From positions 149,509-213,508 of the forward strand of contig NZ_JPRD01000020.1 in the NCBI RefSeq assembly GCF_000817815.1: DNA of 64,000 bases, in the 5' to 3' direction. The stretch's first letter is position 1, and every line of letters starts with the position of its first letter. Below the pieces are notes generated by a model, which saw nothing but the letters and a program-made list of their open reading frames with translations, was not told the origin of the DNA and did no database searches. This DNA comes from Vibrio owensii CAIM 1854 = LMG 25443. Its GTDB lineage: Bacteria > Pseudomonadota > Gammaproteobacteria > Enterobacterales > Vibrionaceae. This document shows positions 53,425-62,535 of the stretch, one piece after another. A program made the translations under genes and the position numbers.

Positions 53425-54039
53425 TTAGCTAATCAAACCCAATAGGTACTCCGATGCGGCTTTTGGATCTTCAGCGTGGCAAATTGCCGAAACCAAAGCC
53501 AAGCCATGAACACCAGTGGCGCTAAGCTGCGGAATGTTACTCTCGTTAATGCCGCCAATGGCAACAATCGGCAGTGAAGTCGTCTCTAACGCCATTTTCA
53601 AACCATTAATACCCCAGTGTTTTTTTGTGTTGGTTTTGGTTGGCGTCGCGAAGATCGCGCTCAAACCGATGTAATCAATCGGCAGAGAGTCGGCTTCTGC
53701 AAGCTGCTCTTCATTTTCGATAGATAAACCGAGAATTTTGTTTGGTCCAATCAACTCACGAGCAATGATTGCTGGCATGTCTGATTGCCCAAGGTGGACC
53801 CCATCAGCATCGACAGCCAGTGCGACATCTACGCGGTCATTGACGATCAAAGGCACATCGGTATCTTTAAGGATGTCTTTCACGGCTTGAGCTCGTTCGA
53901 TAAACGCACGCACATCACCGTGTTTTTCGCGGACTTGTACCATAGTCACGCCACCTTCCACCGCTTTTCTCACAACACGCTTTAGTGTGGCTAAATCTTG
54001 TTGGTCATCGGTGACCAAATATAAACGATAGGCGTTCAT
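53425..54039 (-). CDS. thiE: Thiamin phosphate synthase ThiE
   Basis: This protein has 204 residues from the ATG at 54039. TIM-barrel motifs are MVQVREKHGDVRAFI (start of strand 2), VNDRVDVALAVDADGVHLGQSDMP, GLSIENEEQ, DYIGLSAIFATPTKTN (phosphate loop region) and LPIVAIGGINESN. It joins HMP pyrophosphate and thiazole phosphate to make thiamin monophosphate. It is last in the riboswitch-controlled salvage operon, 64 bp after thiM. Confidence 0.95.
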   Translation of the reverse strand: MNAYRLYLVTDDQQDLATLKRVVRKAVEGGVTMVQVREKHGDVRAFIERAQAVKDILKDTDVPLIVNDRVDVALAVDADGVHLGQSDMPAIIARELIGPNKILGLSIENEEQLAEADSLPIDYIGLSAIFATPTKTNTKKHWGINGLKMALETTSLPIVAIGGINESNIPQLSATGVHGLALVSAICHAEDPKAASEYLLGLIS

Positions 54040-54103
54040 TGGGTTTCCTTTAAGCCTCTCATTGAAAGAGGATTGAGAGGCTAGTGTTAAAAGAGATAAA
54101 AGC

Positions 54104-54895
54104 TTATTGCACGTGCAGTTTGAGGCGCTTCGCCAATGTTTCTTCATCCAACTGGTAAAGCTCATCCAACAGGTTCATTTGCAGGCTACCTGGACCACGA
54201 GCTTGTTCCGCTGCAATCTCGCCAACAACACCCAGTACCGCTGCTGCTGCGAGACCAGTGTCATCACCAACGGCAGCAAAAGCGCCCGTTAGTGCCGTGA
54301 GCGTACAGCCCATTCCGGTTACGTATGGCATCATCTCGTGACCATTGTTCAGTCGCACGGTTTGCCCTTTCGTGACGATGTAATCGGTCTCGCCAGAAAT
54401 CACCACGCTTGCATCATACTCTGTGACTAAGAAGTTGGCAGCGCCAAGTGCTGTGTCGCTGCTGTCTAACGCATCGACGCCTTTGCTTTGTGCTTGCTCG
54501 CCAGCGAGTGCAATGATTTCTGAGGCGTTACCACGAATGATGAGTTTGTCTGCACGGCGTGCGATCTCACGTGATGTCTCTGTACGTAGTGAGCTTGCTC
54601 CGCAACCGACAGGGTCGAGTACAACGATTTTACCATTGGCATTGGCTTGTTCTACGGCATAGCTCATACGCGGTGTCCAAACGCTGTCTAGGGTTCCAAT
54701 GTTGATAACCAATGCGCCAGCGAACGACATCATCTCTGCCATTTCCTGCTTGGAGTGCGCCATGATTGGAGAAGCGCCGATGGCCAATAGGGCGTTTGCC
54801 GTGTTGTTCATCACCACGTAGTTAGTTATGTTGACGACTAATGGTTTTTGCTGGCGCACTGCGGTTAATGCTTGGGTGATTTGTTCAATTAACAT
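54104..54895 (-). CDS. thiM: Hydroxyethylthiazole kinase ThiM
   Basis: This 263-residue ribokinase-type kinase carries [26 protein letters not shown] at the start, [23 protein letters not shown] in the middle and [22 protein letters not shown] near the catalytic Cys-Thr region of the family. It phosphorylates salvaged hydroxyethylthiazole for ThiE. The ATG is 12 bp after tenA. Confidence 0.95.
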   Translation of the reverse strand: MLIEQITQALTAVRQQKPLVVNITNYVVMNNTANALLAIGASPIMAHSKQEMAEMMSFAGALVINIGTLDSVWTPRMSYAVEQANANGKIVVLDPVGCGASSLRTETSREIARRADKLIIRGNASEIIALAGEQAQSKGVDALDSSDTALGAANFLVTEYDASVVISGETDYIVTKGQTVRLNNGHEMMPYVTGMGCTLTALTGAFAAVGDDTGLAAAAVLGVVGEIAAEQARGPGSLQMNLLDELYQLDEETLAKRLKLHVQ

Positions 54896-54907
54896 GAGAC
54901 TCTCCGA

Positions 54908-55576
54908 TTAATCTTGCTGAGCGTTCAGACCTTGTTGCCAGAATGCCACTTCCATACGTGTTGCGGTTTTGAATACCTGAATCAGGTTTTGACCACGCTG
55001 GCTATTGATATCGATTTCCGCCAATAACTGGTTAAAGTGCTCAGCACCTTTTGCGACACCAGATTGGAACTCTTCACCACCGTAGAGGTTGATCCAACTT
55101 GCGTATGGGTTGCCTTCTATTACTGTCTTTTCATCTTCAATCAGCATCTTACCGATTACGGCATAACCGATGGAGCATGGCGCTAGTGCCGCGTATAGAT
55201 CAACAAGATCGCCCGTCATGCCAGCATCTAACACGTAACGGGTATAAGCTACCGTACCGAAATCTTCTGGCTCGTTTTCTAGGTCGGATTCCGTCAGTCC
55301 CCATTGCTCACAGTAAGTCACGTGATGGGCGATTTCAGAATCGAGCAATGCATGTACGCTTGGTAGGGCACGGCGCATGTCATCCAAAGTACGTGCTTTG
55401 TAGATCGCTAATGCGTAAGCTCGTGCGTATTGTTTTAGGAAAAGAAAATCCTGCTTTAGGTAATGCAGAAAACAAGGCTGAGCCAGAGTGCCTTGCGCCA
55501 ATTGCTGCACGAAAGCATGCTCAGTGTATTCTTGCCAATCTTGGCGGCAAGCGTCGATCAAATCTTGGTATTTCAT
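54908..55576 (-). CDS. tenA: Aminopyrimidine aminohydrolase TenA
   Basis: This 222-residue protein is an all-helical TenA fold with ALIDACRQDWQEYTEHAFVQQLAQGTL-like opening, HYLKQDFLFLKQYARAYALAIYKA, and ALAPCSIGYAVIGKML, where the Cys matches the catalytic Cys of TenA. It converts aminopyrimidine breakdown products of thiamin to HMP. Together with the ThiXYZ importer and ThiM it defines a salvage rather than de novo pathway. It lies 12 bp before thiM and 54 bp after the binding protein gene. Confidence 0.95.
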   Translation of the reverse strand: MKYQDLIDACRQDWQEYTEHAFVQQLAQGTLAQPCFLHYLKQDFLFLKQYARAYALAIYKARTLDDMRRALPSVHALLDSEIAHHVTYCEQWGLTESDLENEPEDFGTVAYTRYVLDAGMTGDLVDLYAALAPCSIGYAVIGKMLIEDEKTVIEGNPYASWINLYGGEEFQSGVAKGAEHFNQLLAEIDINSQRGQNLIQVFKTATRMEVAFWQQGLNAQQD

Positions 55577-55630
55577 TATGGGTATCTCGTTATCAAAAGA
55601 CCCTAGGCTTAGAGCCTAAGGTCAGTAGAA

Positions 55631-56581
55631 TTAGTCAAAGCTCGGTACGTAATCTTTCGCTTTTGGCAGTGTTTCGATGATTTTTTGTGAATACATGAAT
55701 TCGGCATAATCATCGTAGCGTTTCAGATCCACTGCAGATGGACGAAGAGCGAAACGAGTTAGCGTGTCATTCCAAGCGCGTTGGTTAAGCTCGTTGTTGA
55801 GTGTGTCTGGTGAATAAGCCACAAACTCTTTCCACGACTCTTTTGGATGGTTAACGATGTAAGTGGTCGCTTGCTCTAGTGCTTTGTTGAATGCCTTGAT
55901 GGCTTCTTTGTCGTAGGTTTTTGCATTGGCTACGAAGACTAACTCGTCATACGCTGGTACTCCGTGTTCTTCAGGGAAGAAGGCTTTAGCTTTATAACCT
56001 TCTAGTGCAAGTTGGTTGGTTTCGAAGTTACGTAGACCGCCCCAAATCGCATCCACCTTGCCAGACGCAAGAGACGAAGAAAGCGCCCAACCTACGTTGA
56101 TGATTTGTACGTCAGAAAACTTCACGTTCTCTTGAGCTAGCATGGTGCCGATTGTTGCTTCTTCGTTGCCTGCGATCGCAATACCGATCTTCTTGCCTTT
56201 CAAGTCGCCAAGGTTTTCATTCTTACCGTTGTCCAACACCATCAACGTGTTGAGTGGCGTAGCAATCAAAGTCGCAGAGCGGATTAGTGGCAAACCAGCC
56301 GCGACATCGATGGTCAGGCTTGGTTGGTAAGAAATCGCCATGTCGACCTTGCCAGCTGCGACCAACTTAGGTGGTGTACTTGGATCTGCCGGCTCTTGAA
56401 TGTTGACCTTCAAACCTTGCTCTTTGAAGTAACCGCGCTCTTTGGCAATCACGATAGGACCATGATTTGGATTGACGAACCAATCCAACATCAGTGTCAT
56501 CTCTTTTTCAGCGGCAAGGACGTTGGTTGATACCACTGAAGCGAGTAGAGCAGCAGCGCTCATAAGTTTGTTTTTATTCAA
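55631..56581 (-). CDS. thiY: ThiY-type periplasmic binding protein for thiamin pyrimidine precursor
   Basis: This 316-residue protein is read from a TTG at 56581, chosen because AAGGAAG lies about 7 nt upstream; the ATG at 56563 is an alternative. The signal peptide ends near NVLAAEKE. The NMT1/THI5-type fold shows as LMLDWFVNPNHGPIVIAKERGYFKEQGLKV and KLVAAGKVDMAISYQPSLTIDVAAGLPLI. It should bind formylaminopyrimidine or a related precursor for the ThiXZ importer. Confidence 0.9.
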   Translation of the reverse strand: MNKNKLMSAAALLASVVSTNVLAAEKEMTLMLDWFVNPNHGPIVIAKERGYFKEQGLKVNIQEPADPSTPPKLVAAGKVDMAISYQPSLTIDVAAGLPLIRSATLIATPLNTLMVLDNGKNENLGDLKGKKIGIAIAGNEEATIGTMLAQENVKFSDVQIINVGWALSSSLASGKVDAIWGGLRNFETNQLALEGYKAKAFFPEEHGVPAYDELVFVANAKTYDKEAIKAFNKALEQATTYIVNHPKESWKEFVAYSPDTLNNELNQRAWNDTLTRFALRPSAVDLKRYDDYAEFMYSQKIIETLPKAKDYVPSFD

Positions 56582-56628
56582 GGGGTTCTTCCTTTTCTTT
56601 CCCAATTTCCTTTGGTTATTTTCGGCAA

Positions 56629-57429
56629 TTACTTGCTTTCCCAAGGGATGGCTTTTTTCAATAATTTATCGGTGATGAAGTAGAGTGCGATAGACAGCAC
56701 GGCGAGGATAAACAGCGCCGCAAACATCTCATCAATGATCATGCGAGCGTTAGCTTGGAGCATCAGATAACCCAAGCCTTCACTTGAACCTACCCACTCA
56801 CCGACCACTGCTCCAATTGGCGCAATAACGACGGCAACACGAATACCTGAGGCTAAAGTTGGTAGTGCGGCTGGCAATTGAATATGACGAAGTAGCTGCC
56901 ATTTAGACGCGCCCATGGTCTTGGCAAGATCGAGGTAACCTGTTGGTGTATTGCGTAAGCCGTCGTAGCAACATATCGTGACGGGGAAAAAGATGATGAT
57001 CGCCGCCATAACAACTTTCGACGCAATGCCGTAACCAAGCCAAAGCATGAGCACTGGCGCGATGGCGAACACAGGGATCGCTTGGCTAGCAATCAGAACG
57101 GGCAGTAACCAACGCTTCAGCGGCTCAAACATCAGCATTTGCAATGCGAACAGCAAACCCATCGACAATCCAAGCGCCAAGCCAAGTAAGATCTCTTGCG
57201 CGGTAACCCAAGTATGTTTGAGCAAGACATCGTAACGAGCCACCAATCTATCCAGCACTTCAATAGGTGAAGGTAAGATGAAGCTTGGCATATCGAATAT
57301 CACCACGACCAACTGCCACAATCCCAAGATCACCGCAGTGCTTATGACCAAGCGCAGAGCCGGATGGGTCACGCGTTCTTTTTTATTAATACGTGCCGAA
57401 ACGGAGTTGTACTGAGTCATATCACTCAT
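56629..57429 (-). CDS. thiX: ThiX-type ABC permease
   Basis: This protein has 266 residues from the ATG at 57429, which overlaps the ThiZ gene stop. About six membrane segments are predicted, with the permease loop MAAIIIFFPVTICCYDGLRNTPTGYLDLAKTMGASKWQLLRHIQLPAALPTLASGIRVAVVIAPIG carrying the EAA-like helix that contacts the ATPase. It is part of the pyrimidine-precursor importer. Confidence 0.92.
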   Translation of the reverse strand: MSDMTQYNSVSARINKKERVTHPALRLVISTAVILGLWQLVVVIFDMPSFILPSPIEVLDRLVARYDVLLKHTWVTAQEILLGLALGLSMGLLFALQMLMFEPLKRWLLPVLIASQAIPVFAIAPVLMLWLGYGIASKVVMAAIIIFFPVTICCYDGLRNTPTGYLDLAKTMGASKWQLLRHIQLPAALPTLASGIRVAVVIAPIGAVVGEWVGSSEGLGYLMLQANARMIIDEMFAALFILAVLSIALYFITDKLLKKAIPWESK

Positions 57430-58177
57430 AGTCTTTCTCCAATTGATCCAAAATCGCTTGTTGAAGCGCGGCGCACTCTCCATCGAGAACTCGTGGTGGC
57501 TTGGAATCCGGAACAACCAAGTGCTGAGCTTGTGCAGGCGTGCCTTGCAATACATAGAGTTGGTGAGCTAATCGCACCGCTTCTTGTGGGTCGTGGGTAA
57601 TAAGAACAACCGTCTTATCTTTCAATAATTCGGCAGACAAGGTTTGCAACTTATGGCGAGTAACCGCGTCCAACGCAGAGAAAGGCTCATCCATCAGAAC
57701 CAGAGGCTTGTCTTGCATCAGAGTGCGAGCAAGGGCAACACGTTGTCTCATGCCGCCAGAGAGCTGAGCTGGCTTAGCATCCGCGTAATCGGCGAGTCCC
57801 ACTTGGCTGAGTAAAGTCAGTGCACGTTGTTTATTTTGTTCTGGTGCTTGATCTTGAGAAAATCGAGAACTTAGGCAGATGTTGTCTAACACATTTAACC
57901 ACGGCAGCAACAAGTCTTGCTGCGCCATGTAGGCAGTACGTTCGTTTAGGGCGATGCCATCCGTTGTGGTTAATTCACCATGCCATTCGACTTTGTCGTC
58001 TAACAACCCAGCTAGATAACGAAGGATCGTCGTTTTTCCGCAACCACTGCGACCAAGTAACACAGTCCATTGATTAGCAGGGATAGTCATACTCAACCCT
58101 GCTAATGTTGGTGTTTGGCTGTCTTTGTATTGCAGACTTGCTTCGTTAAGCTGAATGCCGAGTGCATTAGCGCACAT
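57422..58177 (-). CDS. thiZ: ThiZ-type ABC ATP-binding protein
   Basis: This protein has 251 residues from the ATG at 58177 (AGGT upstream; a TTG at 58192 is also in frame). Walker A is LLGRSGCGKTTILRY, the Q-loop is MAQQDLLLPWL, the signature is LSGGMRQRVALARTL, Walker B is LVLMDEPFSALD, and the switch His is in VLITHDPQEA. It powers the ThiXY importer. The start overlaps the thiD stop by 11 bp. Confidence 0.93.
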   Translation of the reverse strand: MCANALGIQLNEASLQYKDSQTPTLAGLSMTIPANQWTVLLGRSGCGKTTILRYLAGLLDDKVEWHGELTTTDGIALNERTAYMAQQDLLLPWLNVLDNICLSSRFSQDQAPEQNKQRALTLLSQVGLADYADAKPAQLSGGMRQRVALARTLMQDKPLVLMDEPFSALDAVTRHKLQTLSAELLKDKTVVLITHDPQEAVRLAHQLYVLQGTPAQAQHLVVPDSKPPRVLDGECAALQQAILDQLEKDYE

Positions 58178-59039
58178 GCGTGTGACCTGCAAAAAAATGG
58201 TTCACAGGACCATGACCTTTACCGACATCCAATTCGTCAGCGTGCGCGATAGCTTGGCTGATGTACTGCTTACCAAGGTGCACCGCTTTGTGCAGATTGT
58301 TGCCTTGGCCAAGGTAAGACGCGATAGCAGAAGACAGCGTGCAGCCTGTGCCATGGGTGTTTTTGGTTGGAAAGCGTTTAGCGCTGATTAACTCGGCGCT
58401 GTCTTGCATGATCAGCAGATCGTTGCTGTTTTCATCTTTTTCCAAGTGGCCGCCTTTTAACAGCACCGCTTTTGCCCCTAATGCGCGCAAGTCAGCAATC
58501 ATATCGTTCATTTCAGATTCTGATTGAGGAACTGGTTTACCTGTCAATGCAGCACCTTCAGGTAGGTTAGGGGTAATGATGTCTGCGAGCGGAATCAATT
58601 CTTCTTTTAAAGTGCTGATTGCCGACTGTTCCAGTAATAGATCGCCGCTGGTGGCCACCATAACAGGGTCAATCACGAGGTATTTTGGCTGGTATTGTTT
58701 AATTTTGTCTGCAACGACTTTGATGATATTGGAATCGGCCAGCATGCCCACTTTAACTGCAACGATGTTGAGGTCGGTAAATACCGCATCAAGTTGGCTC
58801 TCTACATGGTCGAGAGGGATTGGGAAAATCGCAGAAACGCCTTGGGTATTTTGCGAAGTAATCGCCGTGATTACCGAGCAAGCAAAACTGCCGGTTGCGG
58901 ACATCGCTTTTATGTCGGCTTGAATGCCTGCGCCGCCACCGCTATCAGAACCTGCAATCGTTAACACAATCGGTGTGTCTGTTGAAGTTGCTGCTTGTGG
59001 CTGTGTTGATGGTTTTTCTTGGCTTGACTGCTGCGCCAT
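58167..59039 (-). CDS. thiD: Hydroxymethylpyrimidine (phosphate) kinase ThiD
   Basis: This protein has 290 residues from the ATG at 59039 (AGGAGCG upstream). After a polar 20-residue extension the kinase begins TIAGSDSGGGAGIQADIKAMSATG. LVIDPVMVATSGDLLL and KAVLLKGGHLEKDE follow, and the phosphate and catalytic region is NTHGTGCTLSSAIASYLGQG. It phosphorylates HMP and HMP phosphate. It is the first gene after the TPP riboswitch. Confidence 0.95.
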   Translation of the reverse strand: MAQQSSQEKPSTQPQAATSTDTPIVLTIAGSDSGGGAGIQADIKAMSATGSFACSVITAITSQNTQGVSAIFPIPLDHVESQLDAVFTDLNIVAVKVGMLADSNIIKVVADKIKQYQPKYLVIDPVMVATSGDLLLEQSAISTLKEELIPLADIITPNLPEGAALTGKPVPQSESEMNDMIADLRALGAKAVLLKGGHLEKDENSNDLLIMQDSAELISAKRFPTKNTHGTGCTLSSAIASYLGQGNNLHKAVHLGKQYISQAIAHADELDVGKGHGPVNHFFAGHTHVR

Positions 59040-59163
59040 GGTCGCTCCTATTACAAGACGTACAGGAACTGACTTGGCCAAGCAAGGGAAGATCGGTGAT
59101 CGGATCCATTGGGCTAGCTGCACTGGTAGAGACTCAAGGCAAGCTAGTGGCAAAGTGATGATA

Positions 59164-59253
59164 GTTCCCTACGTCAGTGCTAACTGAATCAGGTTCAACG
59201 GGTCTCGAATTTCGATCTCAGCCGATGCATTCACTGCATGGGCCCCCCGACTA
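59164..59253 (-). promoter_or_regulatory. TPP riboswitch (THI element)
   Basis: On the minus strand the conserved THI-box segments appear in order: GGGGGGCCCATGC (P2/P3 start), GGCTGAGATCG, ACCCGTTGAACCTGAT and GTAGGGAA. The 59250-to-59165 span closes P1. It lies 125 nt before thiD and controls the seven-gene thiD-thiZ-thiX-thiY-tenA-thiM-thiE operon by thiamin pyrophosphate. Confidence 0.95.
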
Positions 59254-59339
59254 TTTCGTCAAGATAATAGCAGTTCACTCAGTTACGGTGCACGTGTTTT
59301 TTTATGGCTAGAGAGAGTCATCATTTAAATATGAGAACT

Positions 59340-59467
59340 GGATTCTCTTCGTAATTAGAGCCCCAGCGTTGTTAACTGCGCTCACTCGCCCAATCACATA
59401 GGCTAACTATGCTCATGGGACTCTTTCGCTTGTTGCCTAGCTGGAACCCTTATTATTTTGTGAATCC
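59340..59467. repeat. Short intergenic repeat element (about 128 bp) with terminal inverted repeats
   Basis: GGATTC...TAAT...CCAGC at the left end is mirrored by GCTGG...ATTA...GAATCC at the right end with several mismatches. The centre contains CATA/TATG and CCCA...TGGG pairings. I recall closely related blocks, with the AACTGCG and CTTGTTGCCTA segments, repeated in vibrio intergenic DNA. The rest of 59254-59740 holds the thi and tldD-like promoters, which I could not place exactly. Confidence 0.55.
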
Positions 59468-59740
59468 AACAGCAATGTGGTGGCAGAATTTAGTGTAAAT
59501 AACGTGCTGCATTGAAACTGGCAGTTCAAGACACTATCTAATAGTGAGATGTCGACATAATACGTAACGATTCGTTCTTTGATTTAGCAAGGATTAGCAT
59601 AAAACAAGGTTAAAAAAGTGTTAATATTTAACGCGTTGCCAATATGCTTTTGAGTCATCCAATTTAGGTTGTGACTGTTATACACAAAGTCTAACTCAAA
59701 GGTGGGGAAGGCTAGGACGATCAACGAGCAAGGAGATTTC

Positions 59741-61126
59741 ATGCTTAATTCTGTAACAGCGAAAGCGGTGATCGATCATGCCCTCTTTTTAGGGGCTGAT
59801 TTCGCTGAGCTATTCGTTGAACACCATCAAACCAACACTGTCCAGATCGCATCTGGTGAGGTGGACAAGGTGAACTCGGGTATCGATTTTGGTATCGGTA
59901 TTCGTCTCTTCTTCGGTCATAAAGTGCTTTACGGTTACACCAACAGCACCGATGAAGCCGAGCTTAAACGCGTAACCTCACTGCTTGCAGCAAAAGACAA
60001 GCGTGAGCAAATCGTGTCAGCAGGTTCTCTCAATCTGAACCGCTACCCAATTCAACATGGTTGTCGTATGCCACTTGGCAAAGACGCTAACCTAGATTCT
60101 AAAATTGCTTTCTTATTGCAAGTTGACCAAGCCGCACGCGCAGAGAGTGAACATATCAGCCAGTTCATCGGCAGTGTGCTTCAGCGCGAACAACAAGTGT
60201 CTATCTTCAACTCAGAAGGTCTACACGTTGACGATACTCGTCACTACATACGAGTTGCTGGTAATACCGTGGCTCAAAAAGGTAATGAGCAGTCTTCTGG
60301 TATGGAAGGTCCTGGCGCTCTTGCTGGTTGGGAGTTTAGTGAGCAGCTTGATGCCAAAGAGCTAGGTCAAACTATCGCGCAGCAAGCGTTGGTTAAACTT
60401 GGCGCCGATGCTTGTCCATCGGGTGAAATGCCGGTGGTGATTGGTAACGGCTTTGGTGGTGTTATCTTCCATGAAGCATGTGGTCACTTACTAGAAACCA
60501 CTTCAGTTGCGAAGAAAGCATCAGTCTTCCACGACAAGATGGGCGAAATGGTTGCTCACACCGCAGTGAATGCAGTCGATGATGGCACCATGACCAACGA
60601 ATGGGGCTCGATTCATGTTGATGATGAAGGCATGAAGACTCAGCGCACCCAATTGATCAAAGACGGTAAGCTAACCAGCTTTATGGTCGATCAAATGGGT
60701 GGTATGAAGACAGGTTATGAGCCTACGGGGTCAGGTCGTCGTCAAAACTACAAGTTCGCACCAACCTCGCGTATGCGTAACACCTTTATCGAAGAAGGCG
60801 AGCATTCACTTGATGACATGCTGGCAGGCATCGAGCGTGGTATCTATGCGAAGAAGATGGGCGGCGGCTCGGTTCAACCGGGTACGGGGGAGTTCAACTT
60901 TGCCGTTCGTGAAGCTTACCTCATTGAAAATGGCAAAATCACCAAACCTCTGAAAACTGCAACGCTGATCAGCACGGGTCCAAAAGTGCTGAAAGAAATC
61001 AGCATGGTCGGCAAAGACATGGCGCTTGCGCCGGGCATGTGTGGTTCCGTGAGTGGTTCAGTGCCAACAACAGTCGGTCAGCCAACGCTGAAAGTAGATA
61101 ACATTCTGGTAGGAGGCGGTAACTAA
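59741..61126 (+). CDS. TldD-family metalloprotease subunit (divergent paralogue)
   Basis: This protein has 461 residues from the ATG at 59741 with AAGGAG upstream. The zinc motif is FHEACGHLLE (His244, Glu245, His248), where E. coli TldD has HEAVGHG, so this is a distinct subgroup. Conserved blocks are VDDGTMTNEWGSIHVDDEGMKTQ, GYEPTGSGRRQNYKFAPTSRMRNTF and FNFAVREAYLIENGKITKPLKTATLI. TldD works with TldE (PmbA) to cut unfolded peptides or RiPP precursors. It is directly followed by its partner gene (TAATG overlap). Confidence 0.92.
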   Translation: MLNSVTAKAVIDHALFLGADFAELFVEHHQTNTVQIASGEVDKVNSGIDFGIGIRLFFGHKVLYGYTNSTDEAELKRVTSLLAAKDKREQIVSAGSLNLNRYPIQHGCRMPLGKDANLDSKIAFLLQVDQAARAESEHISQFIGSVLQREQQVSIFNSEGLHVDDTRHYIRVAGNTVAQKGNEQSSGMEGPGALAGWEFSEQLDAKELGQTIAQQALVKLGADACPSGEMPVVIGNGFGGVIFHEACGHLLETTSVAKKASVFHDKMGEMVAHTAVNAVDDGTMTNEWGSIHVDDEGMKTQRTQLIKDGKLTSFMVDQMGGMKTGYEPTGSGRRQNYKFAPTSRMRNTFIEEGEHSLDDMLAGIERGIYAKKMGGGSVQPGTGEFNFAVREAYLIENGKITKPLKTATLISTGPKVLKEISMVGKDMALAPGMCGSVSGSVPTTVGQPTLKVDNILVGGGN

Positions 61127-62469
61127 TGAGCCAAGAACAACAACTTCTTAATGCGGTTGATTACGTCCTATCAGAAGCAAAACGCCAAGGTGCAGAAGCG
61201 GACGTCATTGTAAACCGCAACAGCAGCTTTTCTTTGAAAGCGAACCAAGGAAAGCTGGATGAGTACAAAGTAAGCTCAAGCCAAGTTCTGGGTGTTCGTG
61301 TTGTGAAAGATGCGCGTGTTGCAACAAGCTATTCTGAGTCGTTAGAGCAACCAAGCTTAGATTTGATGCTGACCAACGCACTGCAAAGCGCTCGCTTTTC
61401 CAAGCAAGATGAACATCAGACAATTAGTTGCGTGAACAGCCAAATTGCGACTGATGTTGCTGAGATTTCACAAGAAGATACGACTTCTGTTGATGAAAAA
61501 ATTGAACTGTCTCTCGCACTTGAACAAGGCGTAGTAGCTCTGCCTCACGCCTCTAGCGCACCTTACAATGGTTACAGCGATGGCGAAACACAACTAATCA
61601 TTGCCAATACTCAAGGCACATTGTGTCAACACTTCGAGCGCTCGTTCACTTGTTACGCGTATACCTTGTTTGAAAAAGACGGCAAACAGTCAATGGCGGG
61701 GAGAATGTCACTTGGTCGCCGTTTTGATGAGTTGAATCCAGCTTACTGTATAGAAGGCGGTTACAACCTTGCTCGAGATCTTCTTGAAGGTGCACCGGTT
61801 GCGACGGGTAACTACCCTGCTATCTTCCATATCAATGCGCTAGCAAGTTTATTCGGTGCTTTCGGCAGTGCTTTCTCTGGCGTAAGCGCGATGAAAGGCA
61901 TTACGCCACTGGGTGATAAGCTTGGTCAACGTGTTGCGAGTGATTTAATTACCTTTAGTGATACGGCTTACATGCCAAATGGTATGGCAATCGCAAGTTT
62001 TGATAGTGAAGGCTTTGCTACTCAAGACAATGTGATGATTGCTAATGGTGAGTTGAAAACCTTGCTACACAACAGCCAGACCGCAAGTTACTTGGGTGCA
62101 GTCTCGACAGCAAGTGCCGCTCGCGGTGCAAAATCGAGCCTAGAAGTATCAGCGAATCACAAAGTGATTGCGACAGGCAACAGTAGTGCGTCAGAAGTAA
62201 AAGCGGGTGAGTACCTAGAGTTAGTCGAACTGCAGGGTGTTCACTCTGGCGCGGATGCGGTGAGTGGTGATTTCTCGTTTGGTGCGAGTGGCTTCTTGTG
62301 CCGTGATGGTGAGCGCATTCAACCAGTGCGTGGTATCACTGTAGCGGGTAACTTCTACAAGATGCTGCAAGAAGTTGAGGCTGTGGGTGATGCTCAGTTA
62401 ATTAACGATAGCCGCACTTTCTTCTCGCCAGACGTTCGTTTTGCTCGTTTGAGCATTGGCGGTAAATAA
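61126..62469 (+). CDS. TldE/PmbA-family partner subunit
   Basis: This 447-residue protein begins MSQEQQLLNAVDYVLSEAKRQGAEADVIVNRNSSFSLKANQGKLDEYKVSSSQVLGVRVV and carries the TldE blocks GGYNLARDLLEGAPVATGNYPAIFHINALASLFGAFGSAFSG and SANHKVIATGNSSASEVKAGEYLELVELQGVHSGADAVSGDFSFGASGFL. It lacks the zinc motif, as expected for TldE. The start codon overlaps the stop of the TldD-like gene. No RiPP precursor is evident nearby. Confidence 0.92.
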   Translation: MSQEQQLLNAVDYVLSEAKRQGAEADVIVNRNSSFSLKANQGKLDEYKVSSSQVLGVRVVKDARVATSYSESLEQPSLDLMLTNALQSARFSKQDEHQTISCVNSQIATDVAEISQEDTTSVDEKIELSLALEQGVVALPHASSAPYNGYSDGETQLIIANTQGTLCQHFERSFTCYAYTLFEKDGKQSMAGRMSLGRRFDELNPAYCIEGGYNLARDLLEGAPVATGNYPAIFHINALASLFGAFGSAFSGVSAMKGITPLGDKLGQRVASDLITFSDTAYMPNGMAIASFDSEGFATQDNVMIANGELKTLLHNSQTASYLGAVSTASAARGAKSSLEVSANHKVIATGNSSASEVKAGEYLELVELQGVHSGADAVSGDFSFGASGFLCRDGERIQPVRGITVAGNFYKMLQEVEAVGDAQLINDSRTFFSPDVRFARLSIGGK

Positions 62470-62492
62470 CTCCGGCATTCCTATAGAAACAA

Positions 62493-62520
62493 AAAGAGGA
62501 CTCAATGGAGTCCTCTTTCT
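62493..62520. terminator. Rho-independent terminator after the tldD/tldE-like pair
   Basis: AAAGAGGACTC pairs with GAGTCCTCTTT around an AATG loop, followed by CTTTT on the plus strand. The A-rich left side gives a T-run on the minus strand, so it may also end the convergent trmY-like gene. Confidence 0.92.
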
Positions 62521-62535
62521 TTTAACTCGTGAGAA

